A DNA stretch of 64,000 nt, taken from NCBI GenBank assembly GCA_000314955.1, contig BAEM01000007.1:248001-312000 (forward strand), given 5' to 3'. Source of the DNA: Paraglaciecola chathamensis S18K6 (GTDB taxonomy: Bacteria > Pseudomonadota > Gammaproteobacteria > Enterobacterales > Alteromonadaceae). The notes beneath the pieces were generated by a model. The model saw nothing but the letters and a program-made list of their open reading frames with translations. It did no database searches and was not told where the DNA came from. The position numbers were made by a program, and so were the translations under genes. Position 1 is the first letter of the stretch, and every line of letters starts with the position of its first letter. This document shows, piece after piece, positions 16,850-26,738 of this stretch.

Positions 16850-18049
16850 TTATTTAAGTGCCGATAAAGCGCGAATAACACCGCGCACTTCTGCTAAGCC
16901 CTTCATACGACCAATTCCCGAATAGCCCGGATTAACCGCTTTGCCGATATCGCCCATCATCTGATGGCCATGATCAGGGCGAATAAAAATTCCCTGCTCG
17001 TTGGGGCTTGACGCGCTGCGGCGTGTTTCTTCATCGAGTAAAGCTTTAACCACTTGGATCATGTCAATATCGCTATCGAGATGACTGGCCTCAAAAAACG
17101 AACGTTGCTCGCTCGGATCTCGGCTAACACCACGCAAATGCGAAAAATGAATACGCGGCCCAAATTGCTTAGCCATAGCAGGCAAGTCATTGTCGGGTCG
17201 GCTACTATAAGTCCCCACACACAAAGTAATGCCGTTCGACGGGCTTGGCAGCGCATCGAATAGAATGTTTAAATCATCGGCAGTACAGATAATTCTTGGC
17301 AGCCCCAACATGTCACGCGGGGGATCATCCGGGTGGATCGCGAGCTTTACGCCCAGCGCCTCTGCTTGGGGTAAAACGCTAGATAAAAACGCGAACAGAT
17401 TCTTGCGTAATACATCACTGCTCACATCTTTATAGTTCGCTAACATATTGCGAAAATCATCTAACCCGTAACTATCGGTCATTTTGCCCGGTAAACCGGC
17501 AATAATATTGTTCGTCAGTTTGGTTTTTTCTTCTTCTGACATATCCGCAAAAATAGCTTTCGCTTCGTCTATTTCATCAGCCGTATATTCAGCTTCAGCG
17601 TTTTCACGTTGTAAAATAAACAAGTCGAAAGCGGCAAACTTCTTCTGATCAAACCGCAGCGCATAGGCACCACTAGGCAACTTGAAGTTTAAGTCTGTAC
17701 GCGTCCAATCAATGACTGGCATGAAGTTATAACAGATGGTTTTGATCCCGCACTTGGCGAGGTTTTCCATTGAAGTTATCCAATTCTGCACATATTTTTC
17801 ATGTCCTGGACGCGCTAATTTGATGTCCTCGTGCACAGGAATACTTTCAACCACACTCCAGGTTAACGGTGCTAACCCCGGCTCGCATTCTTCAATCAAC
17901 GCCTTATGCTGGCGAATAGCGTCAATTTCCCAAACCTCACCAGTAGCAATGGTATGCAGTGCACTGACCACATCAGTGGCACCCGTTTGTCTTATTTCAT
18001 CTATGGTTACAGGATCATTAGGCCCAAACCATCTCCAGGATTCACGCAT
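16850..18049 (-). CDS. uxuA: Mannonate dehydratase
   Basis: Dehydrates D-mannonate to 2-keto-3-deoxygluconate (KDG); cytoplasmic, divalent-metal dependent. 399 residues, close to E. coli UxuA. The start MRESWRWFGPNDPVTI matches the family N-terminus. The barrel has the expected His/Asp/Cys-rich metal segments: KLAIHPDDPPRDMLGLPRI, FSHLRGV and FIRPDHGHQM. It follows uxuB by 33 bases and clearly belongs to the same operon. KDG from this enzyme joins KDG from alginate and is phosphorylated by KdgK encoded at 31695-32621. Confidence 0.96.
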   Translation of the reverse strand: MRESWRWFGPNDPVTIDEIRQTGATDVVSALHTIATGEVWEIDAIRQHKALIEECEPGLAPLTWSVVESIPVHEDIKLARPGHEKYVQNWITSMENLAKCGIKTICYNFMPVIDWTRTDLNFKLPSGAYALRFDQKKFAAFDLFILQRENAEAEYTADEIDEAKAIFADMSEEEKTKLTNNIIAGLPGKMTDSYGLDDFRNMLANYKDVSSDVLRKNLFAFLSSVLPQAEALGVKLAIHPDDPPRDMLGLPRIICTADDLNILFDALPSPSNGITLCVGTYSSRPDNDLPAMAKQFGPRIHFSHLRGVSRDPSEQRSFFEASHLDSDIDMIQVVKALLDEETRRSASSPNEQGIFIRPDHGHQMMGDIGKAVNPGYSGIGRMKGLAEVRGVIRALSALK

Positions 18050-18082
18050 GGTATTTCTCAGTCTTGTGATTAAAATAGATCA

Positions 18083-19537
18083 TTAAAAATTGTGCTCAAT
18101 TGCTAGCTCAACACCCATGTCACTAATGACACAGTGATATCGATGTACTGACGCCATAAATTCTTGATGCGCAAAAAAGCGGAATTTGTTTGCGCCAGCC
18201 AAGGTCAAAAACACCTTCAGATCAGACGATTGACCCGATGAGGCACAGCGAGCAAAATCCGCCTTTAATGGGTCGTTAAGATCGTCATTCACTAACGCCT
18301 TGTGGATAAAATGCCCCCATGCCGCCAGTGCGAAGGCCAAATAACGAGCATCTCTGCCTTGTTCAAGCGCATCGTCAATACTTGGGAACCAACGTTGCTG
18401 AATTTTTTGTGAGCTATCCGTACCCACCTGCAGCGCGGCATAGGGCAAGTTAGCATTTCGAAACCGCGTAAGGACTTGAGCGATATAGGTTTCGGCGTTT
18501 ATTACCTCGGGGACTAAAGTGACCGGCATCACATCTTTTTTGAGTGCCTGTTCAGTAAAACGCGCCAATGAAGAACGTTGCAGCGATTCATGAATGAAGC
18601 GATCCCCCGCTAAATAACCAAGGGCTGCGAGCATAGAATGCCCAGCATTTAGAAAACGTAATTTCACGCGCTCAAAAGGTGCAATGTCTTCAACAAATAG
18701 CGCTCCGGCCTTATCAAATGCTGGGCGTGTACCTGCAAATTTATCTTCAATAATCCACTGACTAAATGGCTCGGTAGCCACCGGAGCAACATCTGCAACG
18801 CCTAAAGCTTGAGCGACTTTATCTTTCAACGTGTTATCAGTTGCCGGGGTCACTCTGTCAACCATAGATGCGCTAAATGCCACATTCGCGTCAAACCATG
18901 GCAACGTTTCAGGGCTGTGCTTGGCCAAAAGCAATCGCACCCCTTCTTTTAAACACTCTCCCCCGCCGTTCATGTTGTCACAGCACAAGACTGTGATGGG
19001 TAAGCCACCAAGTAAGCTTCTTTTTATTAGCCCTGCAGCAAGATAGCCATAGGTGGTTTTCGGCAGCATGATTGACTCAAGATCGTGAGCGATATCAGCA
19101 CATTCAATGTCAATTACCCCATTTTTAAGGTAGTAACCTTTCTCAGTGATCGTCGTTGTAACGAGTTGCGTTTGCTGTTTTGCTAAAATCTCAATCACAG
19201 CTTCAGGATCTTCTGGGCCGACCAATAGGGTTAGCATCGAACCGATAATGCGATAATCCGTTTCTTGTTCACCTAAGACGGCTAATGTGTATAAATGATC
19301 CTGTGGGGCAAGTTTATCGCGCATAGTTGACGAGCGAAGCGAAACTCCGGTTATTCCCCACTGAGTATCCCCCTGATTCAATAACGTATCGCAATAGACC
19401 GCCTGATGGGCACGATGAAAATTGCCCGTGCCGAAATGCACTATACCCGGCGTCAAATCACAAGCGTCATACCCTGGCGTGCGAACCACCGAGTTAATCT
19501 TACTTAGCGAGGTGACTTTTAAGCGTTCTAATTTCAT
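18083..19537 (-). CDS. uxuB: Fructuronate reductase (mannitol dehydrogenase family)
   Basis: NADH-dependent reduction of D-fructuronate to D-mannonate. 484 residues. The Rossmann start is GIVHFGTGNFHRAHQAVY; the catalytic segment KLRFLNAGHSMLAALGYLAG holds the Lys-Asn-His pattern of polyol-specific long-chain dehydrogenases. The same family includes mannitol 2-dehydrogenase, and brown algae are rich in mannitol, so that activity is the main alternative; the adjoining uxuA favours fructuronate reductase. It is the first gene of the uxuB-uxuA-transporter-manA series, with a 576-base region upstream. No uronate isomerase (uxaC) is in the window. Confidence 0.9.
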   Translation of the reverse strand: MKLERLKVTSLSKINSVVRTPGYDACDLTPGIVHFGTGNFHRAHQAVYCDTLLNQGDTQWGITGVSLRSSTMRDKLAPQDHLYTLAVLGEQETDYRIIGSMLTLLVGPEDPEAVIEILAKQQTQLVTTTITEKGYYLKNGVIDIECADIAHDLESIMLPKTTYGYLAAGLIKRSLLGGLPITVLCCDNMNGGGECLKEGVRLLLAKHSPETLPWFDANVAFSASMVDRVTPATDNTLKDKVAQALGVADVAPVATEPFSQWIIEDKFAGTRPAFDKAGALFVEDIAPFERVKLRFLNAGHSMLAALGYLAGDRFIHESLQRSSLARFTEQALKKDVMPVTLVPEVINAETYIAQVLTRFRNANLPYAALQVGTDSSQKIQQRWFPSIDDALEQGRDARYLAFALAAWGHFIHKALVNDDLNDPLKADFARCASSGQSSDLKVFLTLAGANKFRFFAHQEFMASVHRYHCVISDMGVELAIEHNF

Positions 19538-20113
19538 TCAGTTTCACCTTTAAGCTTGCGCGGTGCTTCCGCTATACAGATTAGATTTTTAATATTGTTA
19601 ACTGACCAACTTAGCGATAAAGCGAAATAGGAAATTAATTCTTTTATAGACTAAAATTCTACCAATGTATTACCAATACCATATTCCCCTCTAGGCATGT
19701 TAATAAAATAATCATGACCATTTCAACTTTGTTAAACAACTAATAGCTTATAACCAAAAACTAACATGCTCTATTTGACACTAGAATAGAGTCATTATGA
19801 ATAGATAGACCATTAAATGAAAATACCATAACACATTGTTATAAATAGGGTTTATAAGAACAAACCCCACACCTCCCCTCTCTGGTAATATACAGGCAAT
19901 AATATTGGCATTACCAAAACAAGCACACCCGAAGCTTTTAAATCAGATTAAAGGTTGACCAATTTGTTTTTTTGGAATACTTTTGTAACAACCTTGTTAG
20001 CGTTTTGCAGACCTTATGTAATTTCAATGTTGCAAGGTGCAATAACTAAAAATTAACAATGTGGTGTGAAAGGGGTCCACTCAGCCCTTTATTCGCTGCA
20101 CTAGGAGACACAA
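19538..20113. promoter_or_regulatory. Divergent regulatory region uxuB / TonB receptor
   Basis: 576 AT-rich bases without a gene. It contains several ACCAA(T)-type elements: TGACCAAC near 19602, ACCAATGTATTACCAAT (19660-19676), the dyad TTGGCATTACCAA (19905-19917) and TTGACCAATTTG near 19954. A TTGACA hexamer at 19775 lacks a convincing -10. AGGAG sits just before the receptor ATG. The ACCAAT elements resemble those next to the GntR regulator gene at 36.7 kb, suggesting shared control of both divergent units. Confidence 0.55.
19905..19917. promoter_or_regulatory. Candidate uronate-regulator operator TTGGCATTACCAA
   Basis: A dyad TTGG-N5-CCAA upstream of the alginate TonB receptor. It differs in one base (CATTA versus CTTTA) from the site at 38627-38639. 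E. coli ExuR/UxuR operators have TTGG-N4-CCAA, so a FadR-type GntR protein is a plausible binder. Confidence 0.5.
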
Positions 20114-23100
20114 ATGGGACACAAACTATCTAAAATTACCTTAGCGGTGTTATCAGCTACTTCGTTAAGTTTTGCTTCATCCGCTCTTGCTCAAGAAGCT
20201 CAGCCAGTTGAAGAGGGAGACGTCGAAGTCATCGCTGTATCAGGAATACGTAGTTCACTTACGAGTGCTCTTCTAGAAAAGCGTGAAACAAATAACCTGA
20301 TCGAAGTCATTGAAGCTGTAGACATCGGCAAGTTACCAGACCAAAACTTGGCTGAGGTGCTGGAAAACGTAACAGGTATTCAAATTACCAGAACAGCAGG
20401 TATCGGGACTGGCGTACAAATTCGAGGCAGCAATGCTAACCGAGTCGAAATTAACGGTGCCTCAACAGTAGGTTCAGGTGCTGGACGTAGCGGAATGAAT
20501 TTTGAAGATTTGTCTGCAGCTATTATTGCGGGAGTTGAAATAACCAAAGCACCAGAAGCAAAAACCACCGAAGGTTCGATAGGCGGCACGATTAATCTAC
20601 GGACTATACGCCCCCTTGAACTAACAGAGACTTTGGGTTCTATTCGCTTGCAAGGCGAAGACAGCAGCTTAACAACTGACGGTGTGCAGCCAAGGGTTTC
20701 AGGTGCATACGGCGATAACTGGGAACTTGACTCCGGTAGATTCGGTTTTGTTATCAGCGGTAGCTATACCAAACAAGAAGCCACCTCGTTTCGCCCACGC
20801 TTAGATCGTGATGGCAGCTTAGTTGAGAATGTTAACGCAGATGTTATTCGAAGTGGGGAACTAGAAGACCAGGCAACAGACAGACCTGTAGCCCAATCGT
20901 TCGATTTTCTTGGTATTCAATTCTTGAACCAAGAATTAGAAAACTTCGAATATGAAACGACCAACATCGCGACAACGTTTGAATTTGCGCCAAACGACAA
21001 CATGAAATTTTTCTTCGATGCGGTTATTACTGACCAAGAGCGCCGTCAAGATAGCACTCGAGTACAAGCATCTGGTGTTAGCAGTGTACTAAACCACAGC
21101 TTACCAACTGAATTTGAAACCGTTAATTTTGGCTCTCTTGATGGCGTGAATTTAGGCAGCATACAAGCCGCAGTAAGAGGCACGATTCAGCCTAATTTGG
21201 GTGTTGATGACGATGATCCAAACCTGCGCTTTAACAGTGATACTGGTGCGCGGATCACAGATACTGAAATATTTAGATTAGGCGGTGAGTGGCAAGGTGA
21301 AAACTTGTTCGCTAGTTTTGAATTTTCAAGCGCAAGCTCTGATACCGAAACCCCTTCACTTAATACCCAATTGAACTTCATTAACCCCAATCCGCTTACA
21401 CCGCTGGACAATCTCGATGAAAACGGTAATCCAACCGATGACACCAGCAATGACAACAGTGTGCCATTTATTTATGACCTAACCGGTGATTCATTGGCGT
21501 TTGGTATAGATTTCGCCTCACCATTCGCCCCCACAGTTGCCGATTTGTTAGACCCTAACAATGTCGTGCTTGATCAGGTCGATATAACACGTAGCACAAC
21601 TGAAAACTCAGAAGATGCCTTTCGCACTGATTTTACTTACTACATAGATGATTCCATTGTTACCTCTGTCGATTTTGGTTATCGCTACAATAAAACTGAG
21701 CACAGCGCGGTCAGCATTTCAGACCGTATTGGTGGATTCAGTAAGTTGGTCGATAGCCCTAATGGTTCATTGTTCTCAGAGTTATTAGTTGAAGGCCCGG
21801 ATCATTTTGGTGATGCCGATGGCAGAGAATTAGCTTTTCGTAATTTCTTGATAGTCGACCCGGACCGTGCTTTCAGTGATCGAGATGGAACCTTAGAGAT
21901 ACTTGAGTCGGCTATTATTGCCCACGGCGGTAATCAAGATTTAGCAAACTTAGTACCTGACTCTACAGAGATTTTTAACATAGAAGAGAAAACCCACGCT
22001 TTGTATGCACAAGCTAACTTCGAGTACGAAATGCTCCGCGGTAATATCGGCGTTCGCCATATAGAAACAGATATAGAGTCTATAGGTAATACCGAAATAA
22101 ACGGTGTTGTATCTGCCGTAACAAACAAAGGCGATTATAGTTATACACTTCCTCGTTTGAACCTTGTCGCAGATGTAGCCGAAGATGTCGTGTTGCGTCT
22201 GGGTTGGGGCAAAGATATTTTGCGCCCTAACTTCGGTGACTTGAACACATCTGTATCCTTTGGCACTAATGAAAACCAATCTGTTGAAATTGGTAATGCT
22301 GGGCTTGAACCCGAAGAAGTAACCTCTTTTGACTTGTCAGCTGAATGGTATTTTGCTGAAGCTGCTGTTGTCAGTATCGGTTATTTCAAGAAAGATCGTA
22401 CCAACCTATTTGTCACTAACTTAGAAAGTGCAACCCTTGATGCTAACGGGCTACGTGATAGTAACCCTGCTTGTTCAGGTGGCGGTATCTATAATCCAGC
22501 TGTTCAGCCAAACGTATTAGGTGATCCGAACACAACAGGCCTATGTGTTGACGTTGAAACATTCTTTAATGACTCAGCTACCACCACTCAGTCAGGTGTA
22601 GAAATGGCATTTCAGTATGACCTTTCAAGCTTTGAGGATGATCTAGGTTGGGCGTCAGGTTTCGGTATTTTAGCTAACTACACTGTGCAAGAATTTGACG
22701 GCGGTTCAGCTTTCTACACTTCAGCCACCCGCGGCACCGATGTATTCAATGCAATAAACGGTATTTACGATGACAGTCAATTTGTACAAGTAACGTCCGA
22801 GCGAGGCTTACTCGACTTTTCCGAGAATGCCTACAACTTTACTTTATATTATGAAAAGTATGGTTTATCAGCTCGCGTGCGCTACACATGGCGTGAAGCG
22901 TTCCGCACTGAAGATACCGCAGCGGGCGCAAGCTTAAACTCAACGTTAGGCTTCCCAGTTGTAACACATGATAGAGGGCAGCTTAATGCCAGCATCAGTT
23001 ATGATGTGAACGACCAATTAAACTTGGGGGTTGAAGCCGTTAACCTAACCGAGTCTGACATTACTCAGTCTTGTGTGAACGAAGATGCTTTACTGTGTGC

Positions 23101-23152
23101 TCAGGGTATAACAGACCGTCGTATTACCTTTGGCGCCAGTTATCGCTTCTAA
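20114..23152 (+). CDS. TonB-dependent receptor, oligosaccharide type (probable alginate oligomer uptake)
   Basis: 1012-residue outer-membrane transporter with signal peptide (LSATSLSFASSALAQ). TonB-box-like EVIAVSGIRSSL; a plug typical of the large carbohydrate receptors: EVIEAVDIGKLPDQNLAEVL, VQIRGSNANRVEINGAS, VEITKAPEAKTTEGSIGGTI. The barrel ends in RRITFGASYRF with the terminal Phe. ATG 20114 follows AGGAG at 6-base spacing. The PL17 lyase gene follows on the same strand after a hairpin, and PL7 and PL6 lyases are nearby, so alginate oligosaccharides are the inferred substrate. The divergent uxuB gene shares its long upstream region. No SusD-like partner is present, as expected outside Bacteroidetes. 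Confidence 0.93.
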   Translation: MGHKLSKITLAVLSATSLSFASSALAQEAQPVEEGDVEVIAVSGIRSSLTSALLEKRETNNLIEVIEAVDIGKLPDQNLAEVLENVTGIQITRTAGIGTGVQIRGSNANRVEINGASTVGSGAGRSGMNFEDLSAAIIAGVEITKAPEAKTTEGSIGGTINLRTIRPLELTETLGSIRLQGEDSSLTTDGVQPRVSGAYGDNWELDSGRFGFVISGSYTKQEATSFRPRLDRDGSLVENVNADVIRSGELEDQATDRPVAQSFDFLGIQFLNQELENFEYETTNIATTFEFAPNDNMKFFFDAVITDQERRQDSTRVQASGVSSVLNHSLPTEFETVNFGSLDGVNLGSIQAAVRGTIQPNLGVDDDDPNLRFNSDTGARITDTEIFRLGGEWQGENLFASFEFSSASSDTETPSLNTQLNFINPNPLTPLDNLDENGNPTDDTSNDNSVPFIYDLTGDSLAFGIDFASPFAPTVADLLDPNNVVLDQVDITRSTTENSEDAFRTDFTYYIDDSIVTSVDFGYRYNKTEHSAVSISDRIGGFSKLVDSPNGSLFSELLVEGPDHFGDADGRELAFRNFLIVDPDRAFSDRDGTLEILESAIIAHGGNQDLANLVPDSTEIFNIEEKTHALYAQANFEYEMLRGNIGVRHIETDIESIGNTEINGVVSAVTNKGDYSYTLPRLNLVADVAEDVVLRLGWGKDILRPNFGDLNTSVSFGTNENQSVEIGNAGLEPEEVTSFDLSAEWYFAEAAVVSIGYFKKDRTNLFVTNLESATLDANGLRDSNPACSGGGIYNPAVQPNVLGDPNTTGLCVDVETFFNDSATTTQSGVEMAFQYDLSSFEDDLGWASGFGILANYTVQEFDGGSAFYTSATRGTDVFNAINGIYDDSQFVQVTSERGLLDFSENAYNFTLYYEKYGLSARVRYTWREAFRTEDTAAGASLNSTLGFPVVTHDRGQLNASISYDVNDQLNLGVEAVNLTESDITQSCVNEDALLCAQGITDRRITFGASYRF

Positions 23153-23200
23153 ATTGTTAGAACGAGAGTTCAAGCAAGAACAATGAAAAGCAAATAAAAA

Positions 23201-23229
23201 GCTAACCCCAGCGCACTGCTGGGGTTAGC
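23201..23229 (+). terminator. Strong hairpin between TonB receptor and PL17 lyase
   Basis: GCTAACCCCAGC, 5-base loop, GCTGGGGTTAGC: a perfect 12-bp stem 48 bases after the receptor stop. It is followed by CGTTATTTACT, not a clean T tract, so it may be a leaky terminator or an mRNA stabiliser that lowers downstream expression. Confidence 0.65.
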
Positions 23230-23413
23230 CGTTATTTACTACTCAACTATTTGAAGAGTTTTTTTAGATCTTGTAGTTAGACAATAAAACATGCTGTTGT
23301 GAAGAAAGTACATAAATACCTACCGACTTCCAAGCACGACACTGCTCGGACAGGCATCCGCTGAATTAAACTATGACTCCCCTAAAACATGCGCTTAACC
23401 GGAGACAATAGCG

Positions 23414-25663
23414 ATGAAAAAAATGAAAATCACTGCCTTGCTGTTAGTGGCAGCTGCACTCAATACGCCCTTGGCTGTGCAGTCTCAGGAGCATCCGAAC
23501 CTGATTATGACCAAAGCCGGTGTAGAGAAAATTAGAAATAATCTAGGACAAGTTCCTTTATTCGATGCGTCTGTGCAAAATATAAAAGATGAAGTGGATG
23601 CTGAAATAGCGTTAGGCATAGACACCCCAATCCCAAAAGACTTTTCCGGTGGGTACACCCATCAAAGACACAAACTTAATTTTCTCACCGCACAAAAAGC
23701 TGGTGCACTTTATCAAATACTCCAAGACGACAAATACGCAAAATATATTCGCGACATGCTTTTTCAATACGAAGCTATGTATAAAGACTTACCTGTGCAT
23801 CCACAAGAGCGTTCCTACGCTCGCGGCAAACTGTTTTGGCAGTGCTTAAATGACAGTAACTGGCTGGTGTATATGGCGCAGGCCTATGATGCCATTTACG
23901 ATACTTTAACGGTTAAAGAACGTGACAAGTTAGAAAACAACCTATTTCGCCCTTTCGCTGATTTTATCTCAATTGAAAACCCTCAGTTTTACAACCGAGT
24001 TCATAATCACAGTACTTGGGGTAACGCCGCTGTAGGAATGATTGCGCTAGTCATGGACGACAAAGAGTTACTCGATAGAGCCTTATACGGTATTGAAGAT
24101 GATGGACTGGAACTAGGTGGTCGTGATAACGACGGTGGTTTTATCAAAGTTGCGGGTCAAAAAGCTGGCTTTTTAGCGAACTTGGACGACCCGTTCTCGC
24201 CAGATGGCTATTATACCGAAGGCCCTTATTACCAGCGTTATGCCATGTATCCATTTCTAATTTTTGGTTTGGCGATGAAACATGTTAAACCCGAAATGGA
24301 GGTGTTTTCACATAAAGACAATGTACTGCTTAAAGGTGTCGACGCACTGCTTAACTTAACCGATGCTGATGGTGAGTTTTTCCCTTTAAATGACGGCCAA
24401 AAAGGCATGTCATACTACACTCCTGCGTTAGTCACTGCGGTCGATATTGCCTATCAATACGGTGATCAAAACCCACAGTTGCTGAGTATTGCTGAGAAGC
24501 AAAACCAAGTACTTCTTGATCAATCCGGATTAGCTGTTGCCATTGGTCTGCGAGACGGCAAGGCGAAACCTTTCGTTAAAAACTCTATCAATTTGCGCGA
24601 CGGTCAAGCAGGTGACCAAGGTGGCGTGGGCGTTCTGCGTTATGGCAATGAAGACTTAACCTTAGTATTCAAATATGCCGCACAGGGGTTAAGTCACGGG
24701 CACTACGACAAACTTTCATTCTCTTTGTACGAAAAAGGCGATGAAGTATTGCAGGATTACGGCCTTGCTCGCTTCGTAAATATCGGCCAAAAAGGTGGTG
24801 GTAACTATCTAAAAGAGAACAAAACTTGGGCTAAAACCACCATTGCACATAATACTTTGTCGATAAATGAACAAATGCACTTCTCTGGGAAATATGAGAT
24901 TGCCAGTGAGCATCACTCAGATTTGTACTTTTATGATGACGCTAATAAAAATGTGCAGGTGGTTAGCGCAATTGAGAGCAACGCTTATCCTGATACTCAG
25001 ATGCACAGAACAATGGCCGTGATAAAAAGTGACGGTTTTGAAAAGCCATTTCTACTGGATATTATGAAGGTTAAGTCAGAGCGGAAAAATCAGTATGATT
25101 TACCATTTTACTATATGGGCCAAGTGCTGAGTGATAGCTTCGAGTACGAATCTCCTGCCGTCCTTAAACCATTAGGAGACGACAATGGTTATCAACATCT
25201 TTATTTAGAAGGTAAAGGTAAACCCACCCAGAGCAATACGCAGTTTTCTTGGCTAGGCAATGGCAAATACTATACGTTAACGTCAGCGACTGAAACGGCA
25301 GATGAGCTGCTGCTCACCCGTTTAGGGGCCAATGATCCTGATTTCAACTTGCGTAGAGACGCAGCTTTAATGATCCGCCGAAAAGACACGGCCAGTACCA
25401 CTTTTGCTTCTGTTATCGAGCCCCATGGTAGTTACAGCCCAGTGTCGGAGTTATCGGTTAACTCTGATAGCAGCATCGCCCAATTGACCGTAATTCACGA
25501 TGACGACAAATATACAGCTGTTTCTATTGATAACGTTAAAGGGCAGAAAAGTATCTTTATTTTATCGAATACAGATGCCGCGCAAAATACCAAGCATAAG
25601 CTGAAAATGAACGGTAAGGTTTACCGCTGGACCGGCCCCTACCTGTATGCCGATGCGTTATAA
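23414..25663 (+). CDS. PL17 family oligoalginate lyase
   Basis: Exolytic lyase releasing unsaturated uronate monomers, which rearrange to DEH. 749 residues. Signal peptide (KITALLLVAAALNTPLAVQS), an N-terminal (alpha/alpha) toroid, then a heparinase II/III-like beta-sheet domain. The pair Asn198-His199 in FYNRVHNHSTWGN corresponds to the charge-neutralising residues of PL17 enzymes such as Alg17C. A Tyr-rich segment, DGYYTEGPYYQRYAMYPF, supplies the probable catalytic Tyr. GLSHGHYDKLSFSLY carries the zinc-site His. ATG 23414 follows GGAGA. It probably acts in the periplasm on oligomers imported by the preceding receptor. A terminator follows. Confidence 0.93.
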   Translation: MKKMKITALLLVAAALNTPLAVQSQEHPNLIMTKAGVEKIRNNLGQVPLFDASVQNIKDEVDAEIALGIDTPIPKDFSGGYTHQRHKLNFLTAQKAGALYQILQDDKYAKYIRDMLFQYEAMYKDLPVHPQERSYARGKLFWQCLNDSNWLVYMAQAYDAIYDTLTVKERDKLENNLFRPFADFISIENPQFYNRVHNHSTWGNAAVGMIALVMDDKELLDRALYGIEDDGLELGGRDNDGGFIKVAGQKAGFLANLDDPFSPDGYYTEGPYYQRYAMYPFLIFGLAMKHVKPEMEVFSHKDNVLLKGVDALLNLTDADGEFFPLNDGQKGMSYYTPALVTAVDIAYQYGDQNPQLLSIAEKQNQVLLDQSGLAVAIGLRDGKAKPFVKNSINLRDGQAGDQGGVGVLRYGNEDLTLVFKYAAQGLSHGHYDKLSFSLYEKGDEVLQDYGLARFVNIGQKGGGNYLKENKTWAKTTIAHNTLSINEQMHFSGKYEIASEHHSDLYFYDDANKNVQVVSAIESNAYPDTQMHRTMAVIKSDGFEKPFLLDIMKVKSERKNQYDLPFYYMGQVLSDSFEYESPAVLKPLGDDNGYQHLYLEGKGKPTQSNTQFSWLGNGKYYTLTSATETADELLLTRLGANDPDFNLRRDAALMIRRKDTASTTFASVIEPHGSYSPVSELSVNSDSSIAQLTVIHDDDKYTAVSIDNVKGQKSIFILSNTDAAQNTKHKLKMNGKVYRWTGPYLYADAL

Positions 25664-25693
25664 GGCCACGAAAGCCAACACCTAATACGTGAA

Positions 25694-25736
25694 TAAAAAA
25701 GGCTGCTTGACAGTATGCGTCAATCAGCCTTTTTTG
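25694..25736. terminator. Bidirectional terminator, PL17 / cation efflux gene
   Basis: AAAAAAGGCTG-c-TTGAC, 7-base loop, GTCAA-t-CAGCCTTTTTT. It serves the convergent PL17 gene and the cation diffusion facilitator gene. Confidence 0.9.
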
Positions 25737-25763
25737 TTAATTTCCTGCGTAATAACAAGCGGG

Positions 25764-26738
25764 TTAATCATCGCGGCATGCTTCATCAGGAAACTCAAAC
25801 TCGATGGTTGTATGCGCCAAGGCATATTCGCTAAGGCACTCAGCGACTTCACATTTTATCTTCACCAAGTGGTCAGGCTGCAACACTTTCTTAAGGACTA
25901 AATGTGCGGTTAATACATGCTGTTCGCCATCTAACGACCAAAAATGCAGGTGGTGTATCGCCCCCACATACTCAATATTGATGAGCTTTTGCCTGATATC
26001 ATCATGCAGGGCTTCATCTGGCACACCTTGTAAGAAAAGGGTTAACGTGGTTTGTATATTGCGCACTACGTTGTACAAAATAAATAAGGTAAACCCTATG
26101 GATAGCAATGGGTCTAAAATAGGCATATTAACGAACATTAGCACCACTGACACAATCAATACCGCTACCCACCCCAGTACATCTTCAATTAAATGCCAAT
26201 TCAAAACGCGCTCATTAAGGCTCTTACCCGCACTGAGTTTATACGCTGCAACCCCATTAACCGCCACGCCCATCAAAGCAAGTAAAAACATACCCTCGGT
26301 ATGCGGCATTTCTGGCGCAAATAAGCGCGGTACACTGATTATCAGCACCCACACAGAGCCACAGACAAGCACAATACCGTTGAGCATGGCCGCTAACAGC
26401 GATAAGCGTTTAAAGCCGTAGGTAAATCGTTCTGTGGCTTTTTTATTGCCGGCGCGATTGAGCAACCAAGCGGTTCCTATGGATAAACTATCTCCTAAAT
26501 CATGAACCGCATCAGCCATAATGGCCGTGCTATTTGTTAGCCAACCTCCAATAAACTCAATGATAGTGAAGGTTACATTAAGCAAAAAAGCCCACCCAAT
26601 CCGCGATGATGAGGGGTCGATATGATGGTGGTGGCCATGATGTGAGTGACCATGGCTATGTTCGCGCTGACTCTTCACCGAAGAGGGGGTAACATTGGCT
26701 TGGTTATCACTTTGTGTGCTTTCACTTTTTAGGCTCAT
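25764..26738 (-). CDS. Cation diffusion facilitator (Zn/Co/Cd efflux)
   Basis: Proton-coupled inner-membrane exporter of divalent metals, CzcD/ZitB/DmeF type. 324 residues, six predicted helices. The N-terminus is rich in His (HSHGHSHHGHHHHID), a metal-buffering stretch. The transport site HxxxD is present in helix 2 (ADAVHDLGDS) and helix 5 (NWHLIEDVLGW). The C-terminal cytoplasmic domain contains VGAIHHLHFWSLDGEQHVL. The start is taken at ATG 26738, giving a usual N-terminus; the frame is open 27 codons further. Metal specificity cannot be read from sequence alone. It sits inside the alginate region without obvious connection. Confidence 0.93.
   Translation of the reverse strand: MSLKSESTQSDNQANVTPSSVKSQREHSHGHSHHGHHHHIDPSSSRIGWAFLLNVTFTIIEFIGGWLTNSTAIMADAVHDLGDSLSIGTAWLLNRAGNKKATERFTYGFKRLSLLAAMLNGIVLVCGSVWVLIISVPRLFAPEMPHTEGMFLLALMGVAVNGVAAYKLSAGKSLNERVLNWHLIEDVLGWVAVLIVSVVLMFVNMPILDPLLSIGFTLFILYNVVRNIQTTLTLFLQGVPDEALHDDIRQKLINIEYVGAIHHLHFWSLDGEQHVLTAHLVLKKVLQPDHLVKIKCEVAECLSEYALAHTTIEFEFPDEACRDD

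Noticed and set aside
18083-19537. Mannitol 2-dehydrogenase as first choice
   Set aside because: Same family and plausible in an alga degrader, but the next gene is uxuA at 33 bases and no fructokinase or mannitol transporter is nearby, so fructuronate reductase fits better.
25804-26421. 205-residue open frame on the + strand
   Set aside because: Fully antisense to the cation diffusion facilitator gene, whose six helices and HxxxD motifs are clear; low-complexity translation without any recognisable domain.
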